Below, piece by piece: positions 32,622-42,251 of a stretch of DNA of 64,000 nt (within the stretch, counting starts at the first letter, position 1; the number at the start of each line of letters is the position of its first letter). The stretch is taken from NCBI GenBank assembly GCA_016783965.1, contig JADHVO010000001.1, positions 248,001 to 312,000 of the forward strand. Reading direction: 5' to 3'. A program made the translations under genes and the position numbers. Source of the stretch: Alphaproteobacteria bacterium (GTDB lineage: Bacteria > Pseudomonadota > Alphaproteobacteria > Micropepsales > Micropepsaceae). The notes under the pieces were generated by a model. That model worked only from the letters and a program-made list of their open reading frames with translations, searched no databases and was not told the origin of the DNA.

Positions 32622-33518
32622 CAGCGGAATCCGGCCTTCGAGGCTGACCAGCATCAGCGCGCTCCAGATGCAGCCGAAGGCGATGGCGTTGGTGCGCGTG
32701 AAGGGCTCGTGCAGCAGCAGCGTCGCGACCAGCAGCGTGATGCTGGGCGAGAGATATTGCAGGAAGCCGAGCGTGGTCAGGCGCAGGCGGCGCGCGCCGG
32801 CGGCGAACATCACCAGCGGGAGCGAGGTGAGCGGGCCGGTGAACATCAGGAGCGCGTTGCGCGTGGGCGACGGCGCCGGGAACGCGCCGGTGCCGTTGGC
32901 CGCCCAGAGCGTGATGAGCACGGCGGCGACCGGGAACAGCAGGACGGTCTCGACGGTGAGGCCCTCCAGTGAATCCACCGGCGTCATCTTCCGGACGTAG
33001 CCGTAGAAGCCGAAGGTGAGCGCCAGCGCCGGTGCGACCCAGGGGATGTGGCCCAGCGCGAAGGCCTGCACGGCGACCGCACCGCCGGCGAGAATCAGCG
33101 CGGCGATGCGGGTGGTCGAGACCTTCTCGCCGAGCAAGCTGACACCGAGGCCGATGGAGACAAGCGGCGTGAGGTAGTAGCCGAACGCGGCTTCGACGAG
33201 TTGATGCGTCGTCACCGTGTACATGAACAGCGTCCAGTTCGCGGTGATCAGCAGGCTGGAGGCGGTGAGTGCGCCCAGCAGCTTCGGGGTGCGGAACACG
33301 GCGATGAAATGCAGCAGGCGGCGGCGGAAGACGGTGACGATCACGCCGAACAGCGCGCACCACAGGATGCGGTGGAGCGTGATCTCCCACGGCGAAACGT
33401 CGTCCAGCAGCTTCCAGTAGAGCGGCACCAGGCCCCAGACGAAATACGCGCCGCCCGCGAGCAGGATGCCCTGCCCTTCGTGATGCTGTTCCGGTGGCTG
33501 GTCGACGCTGGCGCTCAT
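32598..33518 (-). CDS. rarD: EamA family transporter, RarD type
   Basis: A 306-residue DMT-superfamily membrane protein with about ten TM segments. It has the RarD signature GGAYFVWGLVPLYWKLLDDVSPWEITLHRILWC near residues 18-50 and ends with a basic tail. RarD-like proteins are linked to chloramphenicol sensitivity in E. coli, but the transport role is undefined. ATG 33518 is chosen; the frame is open to 33557. Its 3' end overlaps the convergent LOG gene by 24 bp. Confidence 0.92.
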   Translation of the reverse strand: MSASVDQPPEQHHEGQGILLAGGAYFVWGLVPLYWKLLDDVSPWEITLHRILWCALFGVIVTVFRRRLLHFIAVFRTPKLLGALTASSLLITANWTLFMYTVTTHQLVEAAFGYYLTPLVSIGLGVSLLGEKVSTTRIAALILAGGAVAVQAFALGHIPWVAPALALTFGFYGYVRKMTPVDSLEGLTVETVLLFPVAAVLITLWAANGTGAFPAPSPTRNALLMFTGPLTSLPLVMFAAGARRLRLTTLGFLQYLSPSITLLVATLLLHEPFTRTNAIAFGCIWSALMLVSLEGRIPLLSRRVAE

Positions 33519-33589
33519 GGTGTCAACGTAATGCCGCGCGCCGCGATTGCATCCCACGCGCGCGCGGAGCCGTTATGCACGAGCATCGG

Positions 33590-35188
33590 TCAGGCACGGG
33601 CGCCGTCGCGAAATAATTTGTAGCAAATCGAGTCCGTGAGCGCCTCGAACGAAGCGTCGACCAGGTTCGGCGAGACGCCGACGGTGGACCAGCGGTTCTC
33701 ATGGCCGTCGGCGCTTTCGACGGTCACGCAGGTGATCGCCTCGGTGCCCATGTTGAGGATACGAACCTTGTAGTCGACCAGCCTGAGGTCGGCGAGGAAG
33801 GACGAGTATTTGCCCAGGTCCTTGCGCAGCGCCCAGTCGAGCGCGTTGACCGGGCCGTTGCCTTCGCCGGCGGTCAGCAGCATCTCGCCGTCGACCTTGA
33901 GCTTCACCACCGCTTCCGAGACCGTGACGAGTTCGCCGCGTGCATTGTGGCGGCGCTCGACCAGCACGCGGAAGGATTCGACGTCGAAGTAATTCGGCAC
34001 CTGGCCGAGCGCGCGGCGTGCCAGCAATTCGAACGAGGCTTCGGCGCCGTCATAGGTGTAGCCGAGGAATTCGCGCTGCTTGATGTCTTCCAGGAGACGC
34101 TCGAGGCGCGGGTCCTTTGCGTCGAGCGCGATGCCGACTTCGCTGAGGCGCGCGAGCAGGTTGGAGCGGCCGGCCTGGTCTGAGACCAGGATGTTGCGGG
34201 CATTGCCGACGCTTTCCGGCGGCACATGCTCGTAGGTGCGCGGGTCTTTCAGGACCGCCGAGGAGTGCAGGCCGCCCTTGTGCGCGAAGGCCGAGGGACC
34301 GACATACGCGGCGTGACGATCCGGGAGGCGGCCAAGGATCTTGTCCAGCAGGCGCGAGACGGGCGTGAGGCGCGCGAGCGCTTCCGTGGTGATGCCGGTT
34401 TCGAAGCGCCGCGCGAACCGATCCTTGAGCATCAGGTTCGGGATGACGGTGCAGAGATTGGCGTTGCCGCAGCGCTCCCCGAGGCCGTTGAGCGTGCCCT
34501 GGATCTGGCGCGCACCGGCGTCGACGGCGGCGAGCGACACCGCCACGGCCTGACCCGTGTCGTTGTGGGCGTGGATGCCGAGCGCGGCGGCGGACAGCTT
34601 GTCCTTCACAGCGGCGACAATGTCGTACACCTCGTCGGGCATGGTGCCGCCGTTGGTGTCGCAGAGGACGAGCCACTTTGCGCCGGCGTCGTGCGCCGCC
34701 TTGATGCATTGCAGGGCGTAGTCGGGATTGGCCTTGTAGCCGTCGAAGAAATGCTCGGCGTCGAACAGGGGTTCGCGGCCCTTCGCCACGACGGCGGCAA
34801 TGGATTCGGCGATGCCGTCGATATTATCCTTGTACGGAATATCAAGTGCGACGCGGACCTGGAAGTCCCAGGTCTTGCCGACCAGGCAGACCGAATCCGC
34901 CTGCGCATCGAGCACCTGGGCGAGACCGGGATCGTTGGCGGCCGAACGCCCTGCCCGCTTGGTCATGCCGAAGGCCGTGAAGCGCGCAGTTTTCAGCGGC
35001 GGGCGTTCAGAGAAGAACGCGGTGTCGGTGGGGTTGGCGCCGGGCCAGCCGCCCTCGACATAGTCGACGCCCAGCTCGTCCAGGACGAGGGCGATCCTGC
35101 GCTTGTCGTCGACCGAGAAGGCGACACCCTGCGTCTGCGCGCCGTCGCGCAGCGTGGTGTCGAAGAGGTAGATGCGTTCGCGGGTCAC
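33590..35188 (-). CDS. cimA: citramalate synthase
   Basis: A 532-residue enzyme of the alpha-isopropylmalate/homocitrate synthase family, long form, producing (R)-citramalate from pyruvate and acetyl-CoA for isoleucine or propionyl-CoA metabolism. It begins [27 protein letters not shown]; the metal motif is [16 protein letters not shown], and the family motif [17 protein letters not shown] follows. The C-terminal LeuA-regulatory-like domain has [29 protein letters not shown]. The GTG at 35188 overlaps the cysS stop (GTGA), so cimA and cysS form an operon; a second GTG at 35203 is the alternative start. Confidence 0.93.
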   Translation of the reverse strand: MTRERIYLFDTTLRDGAQTQGVAFSVDDKRRIALVLDELGVDYVEGGWPGANPTDTAFFSERPPLKTARFTAFGMTKRAGRSAANDPGLAQVLDAQADSVCLVGKTWDFQVRVALDIPYKDNIDGIAESIAAVVAKGREPLFDAEHFFDGYKANPDYALQCIKAAHDAGAKWLVLCDTNGGTMPDEVYDIVAAVKDKLSAAALGIHAHNDTGQAVAVSLAAVDAGARQIQGTLNGLGERCGNANLCTVIPNLMLKDRFARRFETGITTEALARLTPVSRLLDKILGRLPDRHAAYVGPSAFAHKGGLHSSAVLKDPRTYEHVPPESVGNARNILVSDQAGRSNLLARLSEVGIALDAKDPRLERLLEDIKQREFLGYTYDGAEASFELLARRALGQVPNYFDVESFRVLVERRHNARGELVTVSEAVVKLKVDGEMLLTAGEGNGPVNALDWALRKDLGKYSSFLADLRLVDYKVRILNMGTEAITCVTVESADGHENRWSTVGVSPNLVDASFEALTDSICYKLFRDGARA

Positions 35189-36525
35189 CGCTTGATCTCC
35201 CACGTCGTGCCCTGGGCGCTATCCTTGAGGACGATGCCCTGGGCCAGGAGTTCGTCGCGGATGCGATCGCTTTCCTTGAAGTCCTTGCGGGCGCGGGCGG
35301 CCTTGCGGGCGGCGATGGCGGCGAGGATGGCGCCTTCGTCGACCAGCTTCTTGGCGGCGAGATTGAGCTGCACGTTCGAGAAGCCGAGCAATCCGAGGCC
35401 GCCGGCCAGTTCATGCTCGGTTCCGGAGTGCAGAGCGGCGATGGCGGCCGGAGTGTTCAGGTCGTCGCTGAGGGCTTCGAGGAATGCCTCGCCGATCGGC
35501 GGGTCGGCAAGCGGTTCGGTGACGGCGTACCACTTCTCCAGCGTCTTCCAGCTCTCGGTCATGCCCGCGACGGTCCAGTCCATCGGCTGGCGGTAATGCG
35601 TACGCAGCATGTTGAAGCGCAGCACCTCGCCTGGCCAATCCTTGAGCAGCTCGTTGATGGTGACGAAGTTGCCTAGGGACTTCGACATCTTCTCGCCTTC
35701 GACGTTGAGAAAGCCGTTATGCATCCAGAAGCGCGCAAGCGGATGGCCGTGGTGCGCGCCTTCGGATTGCGCCACCTCGTTTTCGTGGTGCGGGAAGACC
35801 AGGTCGATGCCGCCGCCGTGGATGTCGATGGTCTCGCCCATCGTCGCCTCGATCATCGCGGAGCATTCGAGATGCCAGCCGGGGCGGCCGTAGCCCCACG
35901 GGCTGCTCCAGCCCGGCTGGTCGGGCGTGGACGGCTTCCACAGCACGAAGTCCATCGGGTCCTCCTTGTACGGAGCAACGTCGATGCGGGCGCCGGCGAT
36001 CATGTCGTCGAGGCTGCGGCGCGCGAGCTTGCCGTAGTCGGCCTTCTTCTTCACGCGGAAGAGGACGTGGCCTTCGGCGGCGTAGGCGTAACCGGCAACG
36101 ATCAGGTTCTCGGTCATCGCGATCATCTGCGTCACGTGCCCGGTGGCGCGTGGCATGTAGTTTGGTTCGAGGCAGCCCAGCGCGACGACGTCGCTGCGAT
36201 AGACACCGTAGGTCACCTCGGTGATCTCGCGCAGCACATCGAGGATCGGGATGTTGCGCTGGTCGGCCTTGGCGCGTTCGGCGGCGCGCGCGTTGATCTT
36301 GTCGTCGATGTCCGTGATGTTGCGGACGTAGGTCACGTGGCCCGCGCCATAGGTGTGGCGCAGGAGGCGGAACAGCACGTCGAACACGATGGCCGGGCGA
36401 GCGTTGCCGATATGGGCGTAGTCGTAGACCGTCGGGCCGCAGACATACATCCGCACATTGTTGGCATCGAGCGGGACGAACTCCTCCTTCGTCCGGGTCA
36501 TGGTGTTGTAGAGGCGGATGGTCAT
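35185..36525 (-). CDS. cysS: cysteine--tRNA ligase
   Basis: A 446-residue class I aminoacyl-tRNA synthetase that charges tRNA-Cys. It shows [26 protein letters not shown] (HIGH variant HIGN), [12 protein letters not shown], a zinc Cys/His set including [22 protein letters not shown], and the KMSKS motif in EKMSKSLGN near residue 260. This is the only cysS seen here. It is co-transcribed with cimA downstream (4-bp overlap). The ATG at 36525 follows a weak SD. Confidence 0.96.
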   Translation of the reverse strand: MTIRLYNTMTRTKEEFVPLDANNVRMYVCGPTVYDYAHIGNARPAIVFDVLFRLLRHTYGAGHVTYVRNITDIDDKINARAAERAKADQRNIPILDVLREITEVTYGVYRSDVVALGCLEPNYMPRATGHVTQMIAMTENLIVAGYAYAAEGHVLFRVKKKADYGKLARRSLDDMIAGARIDVAPYKEDPMDFVLWKPSTPDQPGWSSPWGYGRPGWHLECSAMIEATMGETIDIHGGGIDLVFPHHENEVAQSEGAHHGHPLARFWMHNGFLNVEGEKMSKSLGNFVTINELLKDWPGEVLRFNMLRTHYRQPMDWTVAGMTESWKTLEKWYAVTEPLADPPIGEAFLEALSDDLNTPAAIAALHSGTEHELAGGLGLLGFSNVQLNLAAKKLVDEGAILAAIAARKAARARKDFKESDRIRDELLAQGIVLKDSAQGTTWEIKR

Positions 36526-36880
36526 GGTTGTTACTTCTTAGCGTGTTTTGAAGGTTGATTATTAGCCCCACCACCATCACTGTCATGGCCCGCGACCACC
36601 CAGTTGGTGCGCTTCGTTGCCGTTCCAGAATTCTGCCTCGCGAACCTTGCGATGGCCGCGAAGACGTCACCTGGGTCGCCCGCATTCGCGGGCCACGACA
36701 ACTGAGTTTAGCGATGTGGGCAGGCAAAAGGAGGGTGTCGCGGCGTCAGCCGCAAATAAGCGTCGCGCAAGTCATGTGGCGGACGGCGGTCACACCGGGC
36801 TCCTCATTCGTGGAAGCGTCACTAGCAGCTTTTTCCCGCCCGGTCCATGCTCCGGCCCGGCAAGGCGCAGCGAGGGGTTC
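36526..36880. other. intergenic stretch with degenerate repeat element
   Basis: About 355 bp between cysS and the DUF805 gene. It contains the degenerate inverted repeat at 36581-36700. The remainder (36701-36880) has no recognisable gene or motif; frames running through it are upstream extensions of the DUF805 ORF. Confidence 0.45.
36581..36700. repeat. degenerate copy of the TGTCATGGCCCGCG element
   Basis: The left arm TGTCATGGCCCGCGA at 36581 and the right arm 36671-36700 (rc TGTCGTGGCCCGCGAATGCG) match the element at 1312-1438, though a segment of the left arm has been lost. It indicates dispersal and decay of this repeat family. Confidence 0.55.
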
Positions 36881-37411
36881 ATGGGCTTCGGCGAAGCGAT
36901 CAGCACGTGCTTCCGCAAGTACGTGACGTTCAGCGGGCGGGCGCGGCGGTCGGAGTATTGGTATTTCTATCTGTTCACCATCCTGGCCGGACTGGTGGCC
37001 GGCATCCTGGATGCGATCGTGGGCGGGGCGGCCGGTACGACGAACTCGTTCAGCAATACGAGCGGACCGTTCGCGGCGATCCTGAACCTCGTGCTGCTAT
37101 TGCCATCGATCTCGGTCACGGTGCGGCGGTTGCACGACACCAACCATTCGGGATGGCTGTTCGGCGGCTTCTTCATTTACATCGTGGTGGCTATCGCGGG
37201 CGGGGTCGGCGCCGGCATGGCGGGCGCCTTTGGCAGCGCGGGCGGTAGCGGCACGCCGAACGTGCCGGCGCTGCTGTTGGTCGGCGCGCTGGTGCTGATC
37301 GGTCTGGCCTACGCGGTCTATATCTTCGTGCTGATGGTGTGGAACGGCGATGCCGGCGAGAACAAGTACGGCGCCGACCCGAAGGGCCCGAACGTCGAGG
37401 TGTTCAGCTAA
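36881..37411 (+). CDS. DUF805 domain membrane protein
   Basis: A 176-residue integral membrane protein. The DUF805 start is GFGEAISTCFRKYVTFSGRARRSEYWYFYLFTIL, then a central segment with ISVTVRRLHDTNHSGWLF and three further hydrophobic helices, including a Gly-rich one. The RARRSEYWYF and RRLHDTN motifs are diagnostic. Function is unknown; several E. coli members (YhaH/YhaI) are also uncharacterised. The ATG is preceded by GAGGGG. The 3' end overlaps the convergent gltX by 4 bp. Confidence 0.9.
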   Translation: MGFGEAISTCFRKYVTFSGRARRSEYWYFYLFTILAGLVAGILDAIVGGAAGTTNSFSNTSGPFAAILNLVLLLPSISVTVRRLHDTNHSGWLFGGFFIYIVVAIAGGVGAGMAGAFGSAGGSGTPNVPALLLVGALVLIGLAYAVYIFVLMVWNGDAGENKYGADPKGPNVEVFS

Positions 37412-38730
37412 GCCGTTTCACCGTTCAGCCGCGCCAGGGCGCGTTCGCGGCCAATCAGCGGTAGCAATTTCTTCAACTCGGGGCCGTCGCCGCGGCCGGT
37501 GAGGGCCTCGCGCAGGGGGTGGAAGAGCGCGCGGCCCTTGACGCCGGTGGCTTCGGAGACGGCCCTGGTCAGCGTGCCCCAGGTCGTTTCGTCCCATGGT
37601 TCGGGCGGGAGCAGCTCGGCGGCTTTTGCGATCAGCACGCGGTCCTCGATCACCGGCGTAACGGGGCCATTGACGATGTGGGCCCAGGTTTCGGTGTCGC
37701 TGAGTTTGGTGAGGTTGGGTTTCACGGCGTCCCAGAACGCTGCGTCGCCGGGGATGCGGCCGGCCACGGCACCATAGGGCAGCATGTGGAGCAGCTTGCC
37801 GTTGAGCAGCACGAGCTCGTCTGGGTCGAACTTGGCCAGCGCCCGGCCGAATTTCGCAAAGTCGAATTCCTGCGCGAGCGTGTCGAGCGATGTGTGCGGC
37901 TCGACGGCGTCGGAGGTGCCGATCTTCGCGAGATAGGAGCAGAGCGTCATGGACTCGATGCCGGCCTCGCGCAGCGCGCGCAGGGATAGCGAGCCGAGGC
38001 GCTTCGACAGCTTCTCGCCGGTCGGCGCGATGAAGAGCGCGTAGTGCGCGAAGACGGGCGGCGCGGCTTCGAGCGCCTCGAACAGCTCGATCTGCGACGC
38101 GGTGTTGGTGACGTGGTCCTCGCCGCGGATGATGTGGGTGATGCCGAACGCGATGTCGTCGACCACCGAGGGCAGCGTGTAGAGGTAGCTGCCGTCCTCG
38201 CGAATCAGGACGGGGTCGGACTGGGTGGCGGTGTCGATCTCGACGGGGCCGCGGATGGCGTCGGTCCAGGCGACCGTTTTGTGGCTGAGCTTGAAGCGCC
38301 AGTGGGGCTTGCGGCCTTCCGCTTCGAGCTTGGCGCGGTCTTCGGCGGTGAGGTTGAGCGCGGCGCGGTCGTAGATCGGCGGCTTGTGCTGCGCGGCGGC
38401 ACGCTTGCGGCGGCGTTCGAGCTCGTCGGCGGTTTCGTAGGCCGGATAGAGACGGCCGCAGGCTTTCAGGCGCTCGGCAGCGGCGTGATAGATCGCGGTG
38501 CGGTCGGTCGAACGCGCGAAGATATCGTGCGCGACGCCGAGCCAGGCGAGGTCTTCGCAGATCGCGGTCTCGTACTCCTTCTTGCTGCGCGCCGGATCGG
38601 TGTCGTCGATGCGCAGCATGAACTTGCCGCCGGTCTTCTTCGCGAACAGCGCGTTGAGCACGGACGCGCGACCATTGCCGGCCTGGAGAAAGCCGGTGGG
38701 GGATGGAGCGACGCGGACGACGGTGGTCAT
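37408..38730 (-). CDS. gltX: glutamate--tRNA ligase with altered HIGH motif
   Basis: A 440-residue class I synthetase attaching Glu to tRNA. The N-terminus reads VRVAPSPTGFLQAGNGRAS; where most GluRS have H[IV]G[GN], here residue 16 is Gln (QAGN). Downstream features are normal: FMLRIDDTDPARSKKEYE, YPAYETADELERRRKR, and the KMSKS-like KLSKR at residues 240-244. ATG 38730 (MTTVVR) overlaps the DUF2019 gene stop by four bases; the longer frame would overlap it by 31 bp. It is the only gltX in this window; a second copy may exist elsewhere. Confidence 0.93.
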   Translation of the reverse strand: MTTVVRVAPSPTGFLQAGNGRASVLNALFAKKTGGKFMLRIDDTDPARSKKEYETAICEDLAWLGVAHDIFARSTDRTAIYHAAAERLKACGRLYPAYETADELERRRKRAAAQHKPPIYDRAALNLTAEDRAKLEAEGRKPHWRFKLSHKTVAWTDAIRGPVEIDTATQSDPVLIREDGSYLYTLPSVVDDIAFGITHIIRGEDHVTNTASQIELFEALEAAPPVFAHYALFIAPTGEKLSKRLGSLSLRALREAGIESMTLCSYLAKIGTSDAVEPHTSLDTLAQEFDFAKFGRALAKFDPDELVLLNGKLLHMLPYGAVAGRIPGDAAFWDAVKPNLTKLSDTETWAHIVNGPVTPVIEDRVLIAKAAELLPPEPWDETTWGTLTRAVSEATGVKGRALFHPLREALTGRGDGPELKKLLPLIGRERALARLNGETA

Positions 38731-39080
38731 GGAAACTTCAGGGCGCCTTTTCGCCACTCACTTAATGTCGTCTCGGCAATGAGCCTTTGAATGCCGATGT
38801 GTTCTGCACCCGCAAGCGCTTCCAGTACAGGCACTCCCTTGTGCGATGCGAATTCAAGCGCGTGGGTGGCTGCCCAACTGCGAACAGCGGCGTCTTCGTC
38901 ATTCAACAGCGTCAAGAGCAATCGCTGAGACGGCAAGCCCCTCTTTCTCAATTCTCGATATGCGCTGGTAACAACGTGATAAGCCCTATTACCGTTTTTG
39001 TAGTCGCCCTTTGCGGTCGCGGCCCCATGTTTCTCGGCGGCATCTCGATAGCGAGCCACCAATTCGGCGTCAGTAGTCAT
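38727..39080 (-). CDS. DUF2019-like helical repeat protein
   Basis: A 117-residue all-helical protein resembling DUF2019, with N-terminal LVARYRDAAEKHGAA and a HEAT-like RLLLTLLNDEDAAVRSWAATHALEFAS. It probably acts through protein-protein contacts; these small proteins are often immunity-like or accessory factors, but no function is shown. It precedes gltX with a 4-bp ATGA overlap. ATG 39080 is preferred to a GTG at 39086. An inverted repeat element lies just upstream. Confidence 0.7.
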   Translation of the reverse strand: MTTDAELVARYRDAAEKHGAATAKGDYKNGNRAYHVVTSAYRELRKRGLPSQRLLLTLLNDEDAAVRSWAATHALEFASHKGVPVLEALAGAEHIGIQRLIAETTLSEWRKGALKFP

Positions 39081-39096
39081 CACCACAGAACCAAGG

Positions 39097-39217
39097 TGTC
39101 ATCCCCGGCCGAGCGAAGCGAGGGAAAGGGAACCCAGAAGTCCCGCGCAGAGCCCAGTCGTGGGTCCCCTTCCCTCACACCGCGCGCTGTGGCGCGCGGT
39201 GCTCGCCGGGGATGACA
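39097..39217. repeat. intergenic inverted repeat (TGTCATCCCCGGC ends) with internal hairpins
   Basis: Perfect 13-bp outer arms (39097-39109 and 39205-39217) enclose an internal perfect 10-bp stem CACCGCGCGC-TGTG-GCGCGCGGTG (39178-39201) and an imperfect AGGGAA/CCCTTCCCT pairing. It is a composite palindromic element between DUF2019 and nadE, non-coding. Confidence 0.7.
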
Positions 39218-39224
39218 GTGATGC

Positions 39225-40895
39225 TTAGTAATCGCGCGCATCTCGGAACGCATTCGTGATCGGGTAGCGGCGGTCGCGGCCGAAGTTTCTGGCGCTGATC
39301 TTCACGCCGGGCGGGGCCTGGCGGCGTTTGTATTCGCTCACGTAGAGGAGCTGCTCGATGCGCTTCACCGTGGCGGGATGGTAACCCTTGGCGCAGGTGT
39401 CTTCGAAGGTCATCTCGTTTTCGACGAGACATTCGAGGATGCCGTCGAGGATCTCATAGGGCGGGAGGGAGTCCTCGTCCTTCTGGTTCTCGCGCAGCTC
39501 GGCGCTGGGCGGCTTGGTGATGATGCGCTCCGGGATCACCCGGCCCTTCGGCCCCAGGCTGCCGCGCGGATGGTTCTGGTTGCGCCAGTGCGCGAGGCGG
39601 AAGACCACGGTCTTGTAGATGTCCTTCAGCACGTTGTAGCCGCCGCACATGTCGCCGTAGAGCGTGGCGTAGCCGACGCTCATCTCGCTCTTGTTGCCGG
39701 TGGTGAGCACCATGGGGCCGAACTTGTTGGAGATCGCCATCAGGATTACGCCGCGGGCGCGGCTCTGGATGTTCTCTTCCGTGGTGTCGGCGCGCTTGTT
39801 GGAGAAGGTCGGCGCGAGCGCATTGCCGAAGGCCTCGACCACGCCTTCGATCGACACACTGTCGTAAGAGACGCCGAGCATCTTCGCACATTCGGCGGCA
39901 TCGTCGAGGCTATCCTGGCTGGTGTATTTCGACGGCAGCATCACGCAGCGCACCCGGTCCGGCCCCAGCGCGTCGACCGCGACGGCGGCGCTGATCGCGG
40001 AGTCGATGCCGCCGGAGAGGCCGAGCACCACGCCTGGGAAGCGGTTCTTGTTCACGTAGTCGCGCAGGCCCAGAACCATCGCCTGGTAGATGGACGTGTT
40101 GCGGTCTTCCTCGCCAGCGCGTTCGCCGCGCGCGCAGACCCAGCCGTTCAGGCCGCGCGTCCATTCGGTGACGACGACCTTCTCTTCCCAGGCGGGCAAC
40201 GAGACGGGGATCGATTTGTCGGCGTTGGCGACGAAGGAGGCACCGTCGAACACCAGCTCGTCCTGGCCGCCGACCTGGTTGAGATAGATGAGCGGGAGCT
40301 TGGATTCTGTGACGCGCGCGGCGATCAGGTTGAGGCGGACGTCTTCCTTGCCTGCCTCGAACGGCGAACCGTTGGGGACAAGCAGGATCTCGCCGCCGGT
40401 CTCGGTGAGGCATTCGACGACGTCGGGGGTCCAGATGTCCTCGCAGATCGGAACGCCGATGCGCAGCCCGCGGATATTGAACGGTCCGGGCATGGGGCCG
40501 GGAACGAATACGCGCTTCTCGTCGAACACGCCGTAATTGGGGAGATCGACCTTGTAGGTCTTGGCCGCGATGGCGCCGCCGTCGAGCAGCAGCGTGGCGT
40601 TGTAGAGCTTGTCGTGCTCGACCCAGGGCGAGCCGACGAGGACGGCGGGGCCGCCGTCGGCGGTGTCTAAAGCGAACTTCCCGATCGCTTCCATGGCGTC
40701 GGCCTGGAGCGCGGGCTTGAGCACGAGGTCTTCGGGCGGATAGCCGACGATGTAGAGCTCGGGGAACAGGATGACGTCGGCGTGCTGCGCGGCGGCCTCG
40801 GCACGCGCGGCGCGGGCTTTCACCAGGTTGCCGTGGATGTCGCCCATAATGGGATTGAGCTGGGCGAGCGCGATGCGAAACGTCTTCGTCGTCAT
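39225..40895 (-). CDS. nadE: NAD+ synthase, glutamine-hydrolysing
   Basis: A 556-residue two-domain enzyme making NAD+ from nicotinic acid adenine dinucleotide. The N-terminal nitrilase-like glutaminase domain (residues 1-260) shows FPELYIVGYPPEDL with the Glu, a Lys segment (KTYKVDLPNYGVFDEKR), and the Cys in VPICEDIW. The C-terminal synthetase domain has the P-loop GLSGGIDSAISA near residue 300 and YLPPYEILD-like segments. The glutamine-dependent form is normal for this class. An inverted repeat lies after its stop, 8 bp away. Confidence 0.96.
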   Translation of the reverse strand: MTTKTFRIALAQLNPIMGDIHGNLVKARAARAEAAAQHADVILFPELYIVGYPPEDLVLKPALQADAMEAIGKFALDTADGGPAVLVGSPWVEHDKLYNATLLLDGGAIAAKTYKVDLPNYGVFDEKRVFVPGPMPGPFNIRGLRIGVPICEDIWTPDVVECLTETGGEILLVPNGSPFEAGKEDVRLNLIAARVTESKLPLIYLNQVGGQDELVFDGASFVANADKSIPVSLPAWEEKVVVTEWTRGLNGWVCARGERAGEEDRNTSIYQAMVLGLRDYVNKNRFPGVVLGLSGGIDSAISAAVAVDALGPDRVRCVMLPSKYTSQDSLDDAAECAKMLGVSYDSVSIEGVVEAFGNALAPTFSNKRADTTEENIQSRARGVILMAISNKFGPMVLTTGNKSEMSVGYATLYGDMCGGYNVLKDIYKTVVFRLAHWRNQNHPRGSLGPKGRVIPERIITKPPSAELRENQKDEDSLPPYEILDGILECLVENEMTFEDTCAKGYHPATVKRIEQLLYVSEYKRRQAPPGVKISARNFGRDRRYPITNAFRDARDY

Positions 40896-40945
40896 GGGGT
40901 TGGTTTAGCGCGGTGCAGGTTTGGGCGAAAGAACCCAAACATTCT

Positions 40946-41111
40946 CCCTCGCCCCCACGCAGTGGGGGAGAGGGCGGGGTGAGGGGGTGCTGGGCGTGGA
41001 GCGCAGGGCTACGAGCGTTGTATCGGAATTGAAGACAAATGAGGCGAGGGACGTCTTTGACGGCACCGCCCCCTCACCCTGCCCTCTCCCCCGCTAAAGC
41101 GGGGGCGAGGG
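40946..41111. repeat. large intergenic inverted repeat (CCCTCGCCCCC ends)
   Basis: Arms of about 42 nt at 40946-40987 and 41069-41111 are inverted relative to each other with a few mismatches (CCCTCGCCCCC...GGGGGAGAGGG... and its complement). The arms themselves contain small hairpins. It lies between the divergently transcribed nadE and the 3' end of the Gfo/Idh gene and is probably a dispersed non-coding element. Confidence 0.7.
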
Positions 41112-41122
41112 TAAGATTTTGT

Positions 41123-42055
41123 TCAGCGCGCCGCAGCGATGGCGGTGTAGGGGTCGGCGGGCATCGCGTCGCGGTCGGAGGCGTCTTCGATGGCGAGTGC
41201 GGTGGCGAGCGCCTGGCGCGCCTCCTCCGGGCGGACCAGCGTGGCGGCGCCGTCGCGCACGGCGCGGACGAAGCTTTGCACGGACTCGCCGAGCGGATCG
41301 CCCATCTCGAGCGGCTTCAGGCTGCGCGGGGTGGTGTTGCGGATCTTGCGGGTGACGAAGTCGATCTCGATCACGCCGTCTTCGTATTCGGCGCGCATGC
41401 CGCGGCGGCGGGCGTCGGAGATGCGGCTGGTCTCGAGGTGCGCGACGGTGCCGTTGGCAAAGGTGACGGAGGCGTGCACGTCATCCGGCAGCGGCGAATG
41501 CAGGCGCTTGGCGCGGGCTTCGATGTCGAACACCTCGCCCGGGATCAATTGGTGCACCAGGTCGAGGTCGTGGATCATCAGATCAAGCACGACGGAGACG
41601 TCGGCGCTGCGCCCGGTCCACGGCCCCATGCGCCAGCACGACACTTCCAGCGGCACGACCTTGTGGTCGAGCAGGCCGGTGCCGGCGAAAACGAAACGCT
41701 CCTGATGGCCGACCGTCAGCACGAGGTTGGTCGAGCGCGCGAGCGCGATGAGCGCATCGGCCTCTTCGACCGAGGTGGCGATGGGCTTTTCGACCAGCAC
41801 ATGCGCGCCGGCATTGAGGAAGGCGCGCACGATCTCTGCGTGGGTCTGGGCCGGGGTGCAGATGGAGACGAGATCGACCTTGCCCAGAAGCTCGCGCCAG
41901 TCGGCGACGGCGGGGCAGCCATGGGTCGCGAGCGAAGCCTTGCGCACATCGGAACTCGGGTCCGCGATGGCGGCCAGCTCGACGCCATCGATGTGGCGGT
42001 ACTTGGAGGCATGGTGACGTCCGAACGCGCCGGCGCCGATGACGGCAGCCTTCAA
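41123..42055 (-). CDS. Gfo/Idh/MocA family oxidoreductase
   Basis: A 310-residue NAD(P)-dependent sugar or sugar-derivative dehydrogenase of the glucose-fructose oxidoreductase family. The N-terminal Rossmann motif is AAVIGAGAFGRHHASKYRHI, followed by DLVSICTPAQTHAEI and the EKPIATSVEEADAL segment with catalytic Lys. The C-terminal domain has the family strand and LDLMIHDLDLVHQL (His). TTG 42055 is chosen because it gives the standard start; the frame is open to a TTG at 42103. It may act in amino-sugar or cell-envelope metabolism, but the substrate is unknown. Confidence 0.88.
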   Translation of the reverse strand: MKAAVIGAGAFGRHHASKYRHIDGVELAAIADPSSDVRKASLATHGCPAVADWRELLGKVDLVSICTPAQTHAEIVRAFLNAGAHVLVEKPIATSVEEADALIALARSTNLVLTVGHQERFVFAGTGLLDHKVVPLEVSCWRMGPWTGRSADVSVVLDLMIHDLDLVHQLIPGEVFDIEARAKRLHSPLPDDVHASVTFANGTVAHLETSRISDARRRGMRAEYEDGVIEIDFVTRKIRNTTPRSLKPLEMGDPLGESVQSFVRAVRDGAATLVRPEEARQALATALAIEDASDRDAMPADPYTAIAAAR

Positions 42056-42251
42056 CGGACCGATCTTTTGACGATCATGCGGACGCAGCCGAAATGGCGA
42101 CAAGATGAATCTCGACGGAATTTCAGTGACATAAGGCCCGTGGGCCGGCGTCCAGGCGACTCATAAAATGTTTCGCGTTGTTACCGGCAAGGCCCTGCTA
42201 AGCTCCTGAAACTTCAAAATTTCCTCGTTAGCAGAGTTAAGGGAGACGCCC

